DNA from: Brevibacillus laterosporus
GTDB lineage: Bacteria > Bacillota > Bacilli > Brevibacillales > Brevibacillaceae
Assembly (NCBI RefSeq): GCF_030489605.1
Contig: NZ_JAUKFY010000017.1
Span: forward strand, 38,033-102,032
Length of the DNA stretch: 64,000 bases
Direction: 5' to 3'
Shown: piece after piece, positions 53,268-63,700 of the stretch
How positions within the stretch are numbered: position 1 is the first letter of the stretch
How the letters are laid out: each line of letters begins with the position of its first letter
Notes under the pieces: model-generated
What the model was told of the DNA's origin: nothing
The model's database searches: none
What the model saw: the letters and a program-made list of their open reading frames with translations, nothing else
Program-made: the position numbers and the translations under genes

Positions 53268-53453
53268 TCATATTAAGGCTTTACATAATTAATGAATCTG
53301 ATGATATGTTTCTTTTTAATGATATTTTTTTACTTCATTTATTATTTTGGCTTAGGATTTTTTTATTCAATCATATAGAATCTTATTTTTAAGGATCCGC
53401 GCAGGGTACTTCTCTTTCAATAAATGGTACTTGTTGTATGGTCTTTTATCATC

Positions 53454-53501
53454 TTCAAACAAGTACATTATGGCAGTATAATTATGTCATTTGCCATAAT
53501 G
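53454..53501 (+). promoter_or_regulatory. Promoter embedded in a perfect 10-bp inverted repeat
   Basis: TTCAAA (53454-53459), a 17-nt spacer and TATAAT (53477-53482). The inverted repeat CATTATGGCA (53466-53475) / TGCCATAATG (53492-53501) brackets the -10 box. It lies 180 nt upstream of the EndoU gene and is a good candidate repressor site. Confidence 0.6.
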
Positions 53502-53645
53502 CTGGTACAATTGTGTCACCTAAAATAACAATAATCCACCTACTTAAGCCCTTTATAAATCGCTATTCTTTGTCTCTAAAATAAATAGGGGAGTTTATTC
53601 AAAAAAAGAAAAGAATAAGTAGAAAGTAAGAAGGAGAATCTATTG

Positions 53646-53666
53646 ATGAAAAAAATGAGCTGGTAA
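53646..53666 (+). CDS. Six-codon upstream frame MKKMSW
   Basis: ATG AAA AAA ATG AGC TGG TAA has its own AAGGAGA site, and its stop overlaps the ribosome site AAGGAGG of the EndoU gene 16 nt before that ATG. It could couple or meter translation of the nuclease. Confidence 0.35.
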   Translation: MKKMSW

Positions 53667-53681
53667 GGAGGGGGCGATAGA

Positions 53682-54605
53682 ATGCCGTGGAATAATATCT
53701 GGCAAGCTGATATGGCTAACAATGGCATATTACCGTTAATCAAAAATGTAAGTGAGGATCAAAAGGATGATTCTAAAGGATACGTGATTATAGATGTAAA
53801 CCCCCGTTTAGGATGCGATAACCCTAATCACGAGCCTAGTGAGAATCGAGAAGTTAATGTTCTTACTAATGTTGTTATTCCTCCCCATAAAAAGAAATCC
53901 TATGAATTATATGAAAAGCTGACTGATAATTATAATATGAAGCTTGGGGAAGAAGAGCAATTCGATCCCATTGAACTTGATGAAATCAACACATTTTTAC
54001 GATACGTGATCAGCACAGAACCTATGAAAATAGCAAGAGAGTATGTGATGAATCATAACGGCAATCATACTATTTCATCTGATGCTGAATGGATAAAATT
54101 ATTGTATGATATATGGTTTGAGCCCCGGCGAAGAGGCACTACCTCTGCTTTTGAGCATATTTTTCTTGGCGAGGAAGGATTAAAGAATGGGGAAATAATC
54201 TTAGACGGTCATCATTTCTGGTATCATTACTATCTAAAAGATGGTCCCTATGAAATCACGCACCAGGAAGATGTCATTTACTTCCTTAAACATTTTGAGT
54301 TGCAGCGATCAGAAAGAAGTAGTCTGGGAGAGGTTATTACTATTACTTATAAATATGTGGAAGATACTCCTGAAAGGGATGGACGAGTTTTATTCAAAAG
54401 AACAGGGGGATTCTTTGTAGGATTGAGCCCAGAAGGATTATTAGCGATGGGTACTGTAGGCTATATAAATGGAGAAGAAGAGCAACTGATCACTATTAAT
54501 GATGAAACATATAAACTAATTACAGCTATAAAAACAGAAGATGGTGTTACTTTTCTGCGAACCTTCTATCCTAAGCTTCAAAATACGATTAGAGTTAGCT
54601 GTTAG
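53682..54605 (+). CDS. XendoU/EndoU-family endoribonuclease
   Basis: The product is 307 residues. The three catalytic positions of eukaryotic XendoU can be laid on it: His159 in SAFEHIFLGE, His178 in DGHHFWYHYYL (family GFHNW) and Lys239 in LFKRTGGFFVGLSPE (family KxxGSxFIGSSPE). The last beta block TYKLITAIKTEDGVTFLRTF also fits. These enzymes cut RNA at U-rich sites leaving 2',3'-cyclic phosphate. There is no signal peptide, no long toxin-delivery N-terminus and no obvious immunity gene behind it. It is a single-gene unit. Function as a cytosolic RNase or a self-contained toxin is open. Confidence 0.75.
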   Translation: MPWNNIWQADMANNGILPLIKNVSEDQKDDSKGYVIIDVNPRLGCDNPNHEPSENREVNVLTNVVIPPHKKKSYELYEKLTDNYNMKLGEEEQFDPIELDEINTFLRYVISTEPMKIAREYVMNHNGNHTISSDAEWIKLLYDIWFEPRRRGTTSAFEHIFLGEEGLKNGEIILDGHHFWYHYYLKDGPYEITHQEDVIYFLKHFELQRSERSSLGEVITITYKYVEDTPERDGRVLFKRTGGFFVGLSPEGLLAMGTVGYINGEEEQLITINDETYKLITAIKTEDGVTFLRTFYPKLQNTIRVSC

Positions 54606-54653
54606 TTTCATCAACTAATAGCTAAGAAAGAAAAGTTACATACTATCAAATGA

Positions 54654-54700
54654 CCAGCTTCCCCTTGCTCTCGTGATATGAGAATGGCAGGGGCTTTTTT
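54654..54700 (+). terminator. Terminator after the EndoU gene
   Basis: AGCTTCCCCTTGC pairs, with small bulges, with GGCAGGGGCT, ending in six T at 54695-54700. Confidence 0.75.
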
Positions 54701-54724
54701 ATGTTAAAAGGGAAACGTTTATTT

Positions 54725-54741
54725 GACCAAACAGTCCGGAA
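54725..54741 (+). promoter_or_regulatory. Candidate TetR operator, copy 1
   Basis: GACCAAACAGTCCGGAA lies 35-51 bases before the tetR gene and matches GACCGTTCGATCCAGAA (55406-55422) at 11 of 17 positions. Confidence 0.5.
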
Positions 54742-54775
54742 TAGGTAATATAAACTTCAGAAGGGAGTATTATGC

Positions 54776-55363
54776 ATGGGAAGAAGTAAGGAATTCGATA
54801 CAACACTTGTATTACATAAAGCGATGGAAGTATTTGGTCACTATGGTTATGAAGGCACTTCCCTCCAAAATTTACTGGATAGATTAGGAATAGCCCGTCA
54901 AAGCCTGTATGATACCTATGGAACAAAAAGAGATCTCTTTATTTCAGCAGTGAAACATTACACGAATGAAAAAACTACAACCGTCATTTCCTATTTGGAA
55001 CGTTCAGGTCCGGTGAAGAAAATCATTGCGGAAATCTTTCATGAGATTGTAGCTGTTCTGAAGGATGAAAAGCGCCGCAAGGAATGTTTCATTATGCTAA
55101 GTGCCATTGATCAAGTACCTCATGATACAGAAATTGCAGATTTTTTTAAACGCGATATGGAACGTTTAGAACAAGCTTTCTATCAAGCGTTAGTTCGTGC
55201 CAAAGAACAAGGTGAACTAGATAATTGTCCAGAAAACCTGCTATCCCTTGCACGATATTTGAATCACGCGCGATACTCATTAACACAAACTGCTAAATTA
55301 AGCTCGAATCCGGAGGTTTTAGACGATATTACAGCCGTCATATTATCAACGCTTGATGTATAA
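54776..55363 (+). CDS. TetR-family transcriptional regulator
   Basis: The product is 195 residues. It has an N-terminal TetR helix-turn-helix (ALHKAMEVFGHYGYEGTSLQ-type region, LLDRLGIARQSLYDTYGTKR) and a C-terminal ligand domain. AAGGGAG is eight bases before the ATG. The next gene is an NAD(P)-binding NmrA-like protein 72 nt downstream with a similar operator-like site in front, so the TetR protein probably represses both. Confidence 0.87.
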   Translation: MGRSKEFDTTLVLHKAMEVFGHYGYEGTSLQNLLDRLGIARQSLYDTYGTKRDLFISAVKHYTNEKTTTVISYLERSGPVKKIIAEIFHEIVAVLKDEKRRKECFIMLSAIDQVPHDTEIADFFKRDMERLEQAFYQALVRAKEQGELDNCPENLLSLARYLNHARYSLTQTAKLSSNPEVLDDITAVILSTLDV

Positions 55364-55405
55364 TGGAGCGATTTTGGACGCTTCATTATATTTTTGTATA
55401 TATTA

Positions 55406-55422
55406 GACCGTTCGATCCAGAA
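55406..55422 (+). promoter_or_regulatory. Candidate TetR operator, copy 2
   Basis: GACCGTTCGATCCAGAA, partly palindromic, stands 14-30 bases before the NmrA-like gene and resembles the site at 54725-54741. Confidence 0.5.
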
Positions 55423-55435
55423 AGGAGCAGTATTT

Positions 55436-56290
55436 ATGGAAAAAAAGGATAAAATATTGATAACAGGTGGAACTGGTACAACGGGCAGCCGTATTGCCAA
55501 AAAACTTACAGAATTAGGGCACAATGTCCGTATAGCGAGTCGAGCAAAATCACAAATCGCTGGAACCGAGCGCGTACATTTTGATTGGCATGATGGCGCA
55601 ACGTACGAACGTTCATTAGAAAATGTGAAAAAGCTATACCTCGTGGCACCAGCAGGTGTGTTTGATCCAGCTCCTATCGTATTGCCATTTCTAGATATGG
55701 CGTTAAAAGCTGGAGTGCAACGTATTGTCATGCTCAGCGCTTTGATTATTCCCGATGATGGACCCGTGTTTGGAAAGTTGCATGAAGCAGTAATCAAACA
55801 AGCTCCGGAGTGGGCAGTACTGAAACCTTCTTATTTTATGCAAAATTTTATTAATCTTCAACATGGTCTTACAATCAAAAATGAAAGTAGGATTATAACT
55901 GCCACAGGAAATGGAAAGATAGGATTCATAGATGCAGAGGATATCGCAGAAGTTGGAGTACGTGCCCTAATTGACGAAATTCCACATAACACTAGCCATG
56001 TTATTACTGGGCCTCAGGCGCTAAGTTATTCAGAGGTAGCTGCTATGATCGGTTCTGTAATCGGTCGCACGATCAAGCATGTAAATATTCACAAGTCCAC
56101 ATTACAGGAGAAGTTGGCCAAAGCTGGATTATCAATGGATTATGCTCGTTTCATGGCAGATTTAGATGAAAATATCGGCAATGGTGCCGAAAAACTTGTA
56201 ACCGATACTGTCGAACGTGTTACAGGGAGAAAACCACGTTCCATGTCCGATTTTATCTCGGCACACACCCGTTATTGGATACAAGAGTAA
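55436..56290 (+). CDS. NmrA-like NAD(P)-binding protein
   Basis: The product is 284 residues: a Rossmann start ILITGGTGTTGSRIAKKL, VRIASRAKSQ, VKKLYLVAPAG, KPSYFMQNF. This is the NmrA/quinone-oxidoreductase-2-like atypical SDR group, which binds NAD(P)(H) and either reduces quinones or azo compounds or senses redox state. ATG 55436 has AAAGGAG eight bases upstream. Pairing with a TetR repressor is the common arrangement for inducible detoxification genes. Confidence 0.85.
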   Translation: MEKKDKILITGGTGTTGSRIAKKLTELGHNVRIASRAKSQIAGTERVHFDWHDGATYERSLENVKKLYLVAPAGVFDPAPIVLPFLDMALKAGVQRIVMLSALIIPDDGPVFGKLHEAVIKQAPEWAVLKPSYFMQNFINLQHGLTIKNESRIITATGNGKIGFIDAEDIAEVGVRALIDEIPHNTSHVITGPQALSYSEVAAMIGSVIGRTIKHVNIHKSTLQEKLAKAGLSMDYARFMADLDENIGNGAEKLVTDTVERVTGRKPRSMSDFISAHTRYWIQE

Positions 56291-56709
56291 GCATATTTTT
56301 TAACTGCTTTGGGCTGAATAATCAAAATCATATGCTTTTATCCATCATTTCTGAAATCAGATGATCTTAAGGCAGGAGGCCAATGCTGGGATTAAATGGA
56401 TAGGAACTGCCATCCTGTGACGCAAACCGAGTCCTTATTGCGTTACTGCTCCAGAATTCATGTGTATGGCATCCTACTAGCCTTTCTCTTGCCTGCAGGG
56501 GTCAATAGGCAGATCTTGCAAATGGGGTTTTATCGGCAGTTCCTTAGCATTCACATAAGAAGGTGGCTTCGCTGCAGTGTCGCTTCATTTCGTTTCTTCC
56601 AGTCTGCTAAATAATCGTCAGATCGGAGCTTGTGGCGGTTAACAAGTAGGAAAGGAACGAAATAAAGATGGATTGGATGAGTGTCATTGGTAAAATTTCC
56701 AACTTTAAT
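56291..56709. other. 419-base gap, no gene seen
   Basis: A 72-codon plus-strand frame (56396-56614) has no ribosome site and a composition unlike its neighbours. I see no hairpin terminator, promoter or homology here. It may be worn coding DNA. Confidence 0.4.
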
Positions 56710-58158
56710 CTAGCTTTGATTTTCATCATTCAGAAACTTTTTTAGCATGTTTTTAAACTTACATTTGTCATAGCTGATATATTGGTTGGCTATATTCCGT
56801 ATCGGATCTCCAGCGTAGAAACGCTCATATAATTCATGCCGGGACCCTAGCGGACTCCCGATGATATCCCATGCCAACTTAAAGAGTTTTGTTTTTTGTT
56901 CAGCCGTAATATTAGTACCTTTAAAATATTTTTTTAACAAATTAGATATCGGACTTTTAAGATCATCTATACGGGAAGGAATTTGTATGAATCCGCCGGC
57001 CCCAATGAGCTGTAAGATTTCGATTGCGCGGGGGTAATACTTAGCTCCTAGATTTCTTGCTGTTTCAATATATTTAAAATTAGGCAGATATGTTTTATGT
57101 TCATCAGAATCACCTTCTCTTTCGGAAGCTACTAGGAGAGCTCTGATGGTTTGGACCTGCATAATGAGTTCTCCAAGCTTTTCTTGGACATGTAAATAGG
57201 ATTCGGCACCAATCGATTCAGCTATTTCACAAGCAATCGCTGTGATAAATTCCAACTTTATCAATAATCGAACAATTGCTTGATGATAAGCTAAGCTGTT
57301 GGATGCTGCATCTGATTTTAACTTCCATAGAGCCTCTGGATTGTCATAAAGCAATACACGTTCCCAAGGCACAAATACATCATCAAAAATTAATAGTGCA
57401 TCCATTTCGTCGTATTTTGAGCTAATTGGGGCATTACCTTGTTGTGAGAGATCAGTTGCAAACGACTCACGGCAAATCATATGCAAACCAGGAGAATTTG
57501 CTGCGACTACGAGAAAGTGAGCTAAAGAACTCAATTCGCTTTTTAGCCTTGTCAACGGATAAATCAGTAGATCATGCGAGTAGGGTGATGCGGTCCCGAT
57601 CATCTTGGCACCACTTAAAAATATCCCATCAGCCGTTTTTTTTGTAACTCTTAATAACCCTAATTCATTTATATCTACTGAATGCTGGCTGGATCGATTA
57701 ATTTGCGGGTCGCGTTGAATAACACTTATGAAACGGTGTTGATCTCTGGCTTCTTCATAGTAACTTGTTATTTTAGAGGGAAATTGAGGATCAAACATTT
57801 TATATGATTCACATGCTGAATACCACCCTGTTAATCGGGATCGAGCATAATCAGACAAGCGGCTCATCATCCCATCTGTAATGCGGCTCCATGTTTCAAA
57901 AGCAGTTCTTCTTTGCAAGATATCATCGTAAGACTTGGGTACTAAAAAAGCAGTATGAACCCATGTATTGGTTTTAGGACTTAGGTAGCCAACCAATTGC
58001 TGATGTGCAGGGTCATTGAACAAGTCGTATAAATTAGAAATAGTGGCTAACGTACCTTGAAAGCTGTCATCTTTTGTGACATCAATTTGTTTTCCTTTTA
58101 ACCAAACACTTCGTCCATCTTGTAAACTTTGTATGAAATGATTTTCAAACTGATTCAT
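56710..58158 (-). CDS. HpaB-family flavin-dependent monooxygenase
   Basis: The product is 482 residues of the 4-hydroxyphenylacetate 3-monooxygenase (oxygenase component) family: HRFISVIQRDPQINRS, ADGIFLSGAKMIGTASPYSH, DDVFVPWERVLLYDNPEA, LIGAGGFIQIPSRIDDL. These use reduced FAD from a separate reductase to hydroxylate phenols. ATG 58158 has AAAGGGG 8 nt upstream. There is no reductase (HpaC) or aromatic ring-cleavage gene nearby, so the substrate and partner are unknown. It is a lone minus-strand gene. Confidence 0.85.
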   Translation of the reverse strand: MNQFENHFIQSLQDGRSVWLKGKQIDVTKDDSFQGTLATISNLYDLFNDPAHQQLVGYLSPKTNTWVHTAFLVPKSYDDILQRRTAFETWSRITDGMMSRLSDYARSRLTGWYSACESYKMFDPQFPSKITSYYEEARDQHRFISVIQRDPQINRSSQHSVDINELGLLRVTKKTADGIFLSGAKMIGTASPYSHDLLIYPLTRLKSELSSLAHFLVVAANSPGLHMICRESFATDLSQQGNAPISSKYDEMDALLIFDDVFVPWERVLLYDNPEALWKLKSDAASNSLAYHQAIVRLLIKLEFITAIACEIAESIGAESYLHVQEKLGELIMQVQTIRALLVASEREGDSDEHKTYLPNFKYIETARNLGAKYYPRAIEILQLIGAGGFIQIPSRIDDLKSPISNLLKKYFKGTNITAEQKTKLFKLAWDIIGSPLGSRHELYERFYAGDPIRNIANQYISYDKCKFKNMLKKFLNDENQS

Positions 58159-58374
58159 AATAGCCCCTTTCAAAATGAACAAATGAGAAGCATAGCCAAC
58201 CATACATTATATCTTATTAAGAAGAATGGATTTTTACGCCTTCATACAACCGTGGATGAAAGGTGATGATCAACAGGAGCTCTTGCACAATATGAATTAA
58301 AAGTCGAATTTATTATGTTATAAGGTTTTAGCCTGCAGACTCCCATACCTCCTGTTCTTTTATCTTCACGTTGC

Positions 58375-58403
58375 AGAACGCTACTGATTTAGCGTTCTTT
58401 TTT
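58375..58403 (+). terminator. Orphan terminator on the plus strand
   Basis: AGAACGCTA (58375-58383), loop CTGATT, TAGCGTTCT (58390-58398), then T-run. No plus-strand gene ends nearby; the preceding gene is on the minus strand. It may close a small RNA in 58204-58374. The rest of the 482-base gap is promoter space for the next gene. Confidence 0.75.
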
Positions 58404-58640
58404 ATTGGCAAAAACAGTTTATTTTTGTCGAAAAATTTATGGCCGTTGCGAATAAAGCTATTAAACGGAAATCGTAGAACAGCATGGTAAAATATTGCTT
58501 TAAAGGGAGGTGGAGGGGAACGTCGTTAAAATGTTTTATAATGGAATAAATTAACTAAAAGAATACCCTTGTAAGTATTCAGCTTTCATTATAAGATAGC
58601 TGTGTTTTGCCAATTTGGAAATAGGAGGTAACTATCTCGT

Positions 58641-60709
58641 ATGTACAACACGATTAGAAAGTGGACAGCAGGGATATTGATTATCACGCTGTGTATCAGC
58701 ATCTTGCCAAGAGGTGAAGTCATTGCATTAGAACAAACAGATCAAGCAATACCGTCAGAACAAACGACAAGCCAGAGGCTGGAACAGAGGGAAACAGAGG
58801 GGATTTTACAACCTGGGAAGGAAAAAACGCCCAGCTCTGATTCTTCCTCTCTAGCTACGCCAGAAACGACAGAGCCCTCAGAAAACAAGGATTCAACCGT
58901 TGAACAAAAATCTGAGAAGGAATCTGGGATAGAACCTGATCAAGAAAAACAAGAAAATCAGAGCAACCAGCAAAAACAACAGACCCAAGAGCCTCAAACA
59001 ACTCCGAACTCATTTCTATACCGGGAGATGAATCTTCCGTTTCCTCTCAGCTTATTCAAGAAAATGAGGTAACGCTTGAAAAAGAGGCCGTGGAAAAAAT
59101 TCTGCAAGAACAAGAGACAAAACAAGCTGTTACCATTTCTCTTACATCTGAACGAACATTACCACAAGAAGAGCTTGATCCAAGTAAACTTATCGAAACA
59201 GAGAAATCGATGTATGAATCTGCTGCCCCAGAGATTACTTATAACGACAACCAATATAGGGGTCAGCTGGTTAAAGGAAAATACTTCGCTACTATACTAG
59301 ATAAAGAAGATCAAAAAGATCAAAAAACAGTGATTCTCAGCATTGAATACAGTGGGAACATTGAGCGTTCCCCGCTTACCCTTGAGCATTTTGAACTAGC
59401 AGTCGAGCAACCTACCAAGCAACCTAAGGTCTCGCTTCGCAAGAAAAGATCGATTTTAGAAGAGGAAGAGCCGCCAACAAGACCCGGTCTTTTGAAAGCG
59501 TTTGAAACGAATGATCAAAAAATGGTCATCAACTGGACTGGTTCGAAAAGCAATGTTGCTTTAGCAGGTTATGAAATCTATCGAAATGGAAAGCGCATTG
59601 CTATGACAAAAACGACTACGTTTACGGATAGTGATCAAGACCCCTTGGTTTACAGCTATGTGGTACGAGCGATCGATATAGCAGGTAGACGTTCCGAGCC
59701 AAGTAATGTCGCGGTTCCCATTCCCTATAAAAAATCGGTCCAAATCTATAAAAAAGAACGGTTTTATGATGATTCCTCCTGTTTAACTAGACAGGAGTCG
59801 GCTTTCAGAGAGGCACCTAGCCGAATTACCTATCAGGATAAGGATAATTACAGTGGGTATGTAAAGAAGGACAGTTATATTCTCATCGGTTGTGGCGGAA
59901 AAAATGAGGATAAGTATGCTGATATCGATGTGATTTTCAAGGGTGAGGTTTATCGAAGCTTACATGAACTTTCCACGAAGCCGGTTAATCTCATAGCCTC
60001 ATCTGTTAGCGAAAACGAGGTTACCTTAACATGGGACCCTGTCGTAAAACCAAACGATCCGATTCTATCATATACCGTGATCCGGAATGGGGAGAATCCC
60101 AAAAATGTAAGCCAGAATAAGTATATCGATAAGAATGTTCAGCCAGGTATGCAATATCATTATCAGGTCATCGTTATTTTTGAGTCCTTAACCGTCTCGC
60201 TACTCAGCGATGAGTTGAAGGTCCAGATACCAGGTACCGTGACGAATCCGCAGCTAATCCTATCTACGAATGTACTTCAGGAGTCAAGTCAAAACGATGG
60301 CAGCATAGCTGCGCCTTTAAGCGTTTATCTCAAGCAGGGAGTTTTTGAGAAGGATCTGTCTAACGGGATCACGATTGAAAATTTGCCAGAAGGTTTAACC
60401 GTATCGACAAAACGTGATTCAGACAATCAGATAACCATTCAATTGAATGGAAAAGCCAAGATTCATGATAAGCCAGTGGACAACCTGATGGTGAAAATAG
60501 AGAAGAATTGTATTGTTGGTGCAACTGCTGAGGCAAAAAGCGATACCTTCTCGATTGCTTTTCGAGAGAACAATATCGCAGCCTTGTATGAGTACGAATA
60601 CAATGAACAGAATCATTTAATCGCTATAAAAAAGGACGGAACGGTTATCCTTCGTTATCTATACGATGAAAATGGAAATCTACTAACGAAAAAAACCGTA
60701 AAGGAATAA
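58641..60709 (+). pseudogene. Secreted fibronectin-III/YD-repeat protein, frameshifted
   Basis: Two frames make one protein. The first (58641-59072) has a signal peptide (WTAGILIITLCISILP) and a low-complexity Gln/Glu/Ser/Thr-rich spacer. The second is open from about 58940 and runs to 60709; it has two fibronectin-III domains (KAFETNDQKMVINWTGSK, ASSVSENEVTLTWDPV) and ends in a YD-repeat (YEYNEQNHLIAIKKDG, LRYLYDENGNLLTKK). The frames differ by one base, with the break between about 58940 and 59050 in the low-complexity part. GGAGG precedes the first ATG. It would be a wall-associated partner of the Rhs protein next door. Confidence 0.7.
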
Positions 60710-60732
60710 AGGAAAGGGTTTGGGAGGAATTT

Positions 60733-63700
60733 ATGTCTAGAAAATGGGTTTCCTCTTTCTTATGTGTAGCCATTCTTTGGACAGGGTTGTTTACAAACGT
60801 AAATGTTGTGGGAGCAACGGATGCGCCAGAGAAAAACGAGGAAATAAGAAAGACAAATGAAAAGGATACGAAAGATTGGATCATAGAGGAACAGAAAAAA
60901 GCAGAGCATCAGGAAAAAGAACCTACATCTACGAAAGAGAATGTAACAAAAGAACAAATAGCCCAAATGAAGTGGGAACAGCTTCCTCTTTCGTCCGTTC
61001 AAAAGCTTTTTGAGCAAGGGGATCGCGCACTTTTACAAATCGTTGCTTATTTTTATACCGATGTGCATCAGCTTTTGACAGAAGAAGAGATCAATCATTT
61101 GTACACATGGAATGACGAACAGGTCATGGGCCAGATTGCCAGCTTATCAGCGGAAAAAGTAAAGCTGTTAGAGCAAAACGCCCCTAGTGTCAGTCAGGCT
61201 TTACAGGTTTGGAGAGACAAGGACAAACCAAAAGCTAGAGTAAAGCGCATGGCATCGGCTCCTGCACCAAGTCCAAGCATGCACTTTACAGAAAAGGAAC
61301 AGCCTATTCGTCATTTTACCAATCATGTGGAAAATCCCGTAGATGATATCTATCTAACCTCGAACATGCTGGAAACAGATTTGACCCTTGAAGGAAAGCA
61401 TGGAATGGATTTGGTTATCCAGCGCCGATATAACTCGCTATCTAGTAAAATTACGGCTCCGGGGTTCGAATATAGTGAAACGGCAAAAGAGAATAGAACC
61501 TCGATCGTAAGAGAAGAATCCGGTACCTTGCCGCATACGGTTGGAACGGGCTGGAGCTTTAATCTTCCAACCTTTGATGAGATAACAAAGGAATTAGGGA
61601 TTAACGTTCATGATTATAGTAATCAACAGTTTTATGAAGCGAAAAATACGAAACACCCTGTTTCTCAGTTTATTATGTCCGGTGATGATTGGAGTACGAT
61701 TGATAGCAGTAAAAAGCTTCCCTATCAGAATATTAAATTGCCTTCTCTTATGACAAACAGAGAGTTAGGTTTTGCAAAAGATGGCTATTCATATTCCATT
61801 GAATATAGGGAAAAGGGAAGTACGTACATTGTTGAAAAGCAAAATATCTATGGAGATAAAATTACGTACAAGATTCCAGATTATAAAAGTACGATTGAAA
61901 TTATGGATACCGTTGGAAGAAGAGTGGAGATTGGGTATGGGAAGGAAGGAATGATCGATTCCCTTAAGGTGTATAACCAAAAAAATAACCTGATCAAAGA
62001 GCTTAGATACCATTATAGAGATCCGAACAATACACAGCGGCTGGAGAGTGTAGAAGAAGTAAAGGATGGAAAATCTACTACAATTGCTAGATACAGCTAT
62101 AAAACAGCGACTGCGGAATACAATTACATCAAGTCATACGAATTGCCAAAAGAAAATAACGCTGCCGTGAAGCCGGATCAGCTTGAATCGGAAGCCTATC
62201 TAGCAAAAGACAAGCAAAAACGGCAGTTTATTGAATACTTATTGCTGCAAAAAGTAGAGTATCCTACACAGGGATTAACAGTAGATTATACCTACAGCAC
62301 CTATAATCCCGAGCCTGCCAATCCGTTTGAACGCGGGGTCATAAGGCTTTATCAGGATAACCAAGCCATATCCTACTATACGTATCATCCGGTCACTTCG
62401 GTTCGATTTAGCTATGATCAAACCTCTTCCTTGTTTGGGAATTCCGAAAGAAAAAGCTTTATCTATTACTACAAATTCACCAATCAAGGAAAACCGACAA
62501 AAGAGATTTGGAAGACACCTAAGTCTGGCATTACGCGTTTGAGTAACCATCCTCTTCGTCAGGGAGACATTGTGACCATTGAAGAAACTAATAGTTTTTC
62601 CTCGCAATCGACGGAAAGAACCTATCGGGTTAATGAGAACGAACATTTTAATCTGGTTCTTGAGAAGAAGATAAGTCCTAAAGAGCAATCCGAGCAGATA
62701 GTAGCAGAGGGGAAAAACTATCGATATAATCCGGTGAGCTATACCAGCTACGCCTACGAAGGGATTAAAACAAAACCAGCGTATGTCTATCATTTTGTAG
62801 ATAACCTGCCAGAGGGAGAGGCTAAGCAGTATTTACTGGCACCTCAGATTGATAAGCGCGACAAGATCAAAAACCTCTCCTCCTTAGCAAATGAGACAAT
62901 CTATGAGTATGACCAAAATGGAGATGTAACAGAGCAAAAGGACCCGAATGGTTTAACAACCCATTACAGCTACAAAGAAGTAGGGACCTTACGACTGCCT
63001 GTTCTCGTGGAACAAGTTGCTGGAGACGGACATTCCAAAAAGCAAGAGTATGGTTACAATCGGGACAATCTACTGGAAACAGAGACCCTTACAGCCAAAT
63101 ATCCAGGGCAGGAATATGAGGATAAGCTACTTCGTACGTACAAGTATGGGGACAAAAAGCTGCCTATTTCCTTAACAAAGGTTCAATTTGGGGCAAGTGA
63201 CGAATTCTCGCATTTCTCGAAGTCCTTTACCTATGACCAGAATGATCTGCATGTCTCTACGGAACAAATTACCGTCTATAACGGGGAAAACTCCTTAGGA
63301 ACGTATTCCTTTACTTATAGGTATGACGATTTAGATTTCTTAGCAACCAAACAATTTCCTGATGAGAGCATAGTAGGGTATTTCTACGATGAACTTGGAA
63401 GGATTCAAAAGGAAATGTTTATTTCCTCAGATGGAGATAATCGGGAAACAAAATATTCGTATACAAACAGGGATCGTACAGTGATGAAATCGTTGCCCAA
63501 CAAAACAGGTCTGATCACTTCATATACACCTGCTGGGGAAGTCGTGTTCTCCGTAGAGGTGGATAGTCAGGGCAATCGACGTACTCTCGTAGAAAATAGC
63601 TATGCAGAGGATGGAAAACGATTAGTAGCAACATATCCGTATGGGAAAAAGGAAAAAGGAACCACATACAGCTATCACAGTGATGGAACCCTAAAGACTG

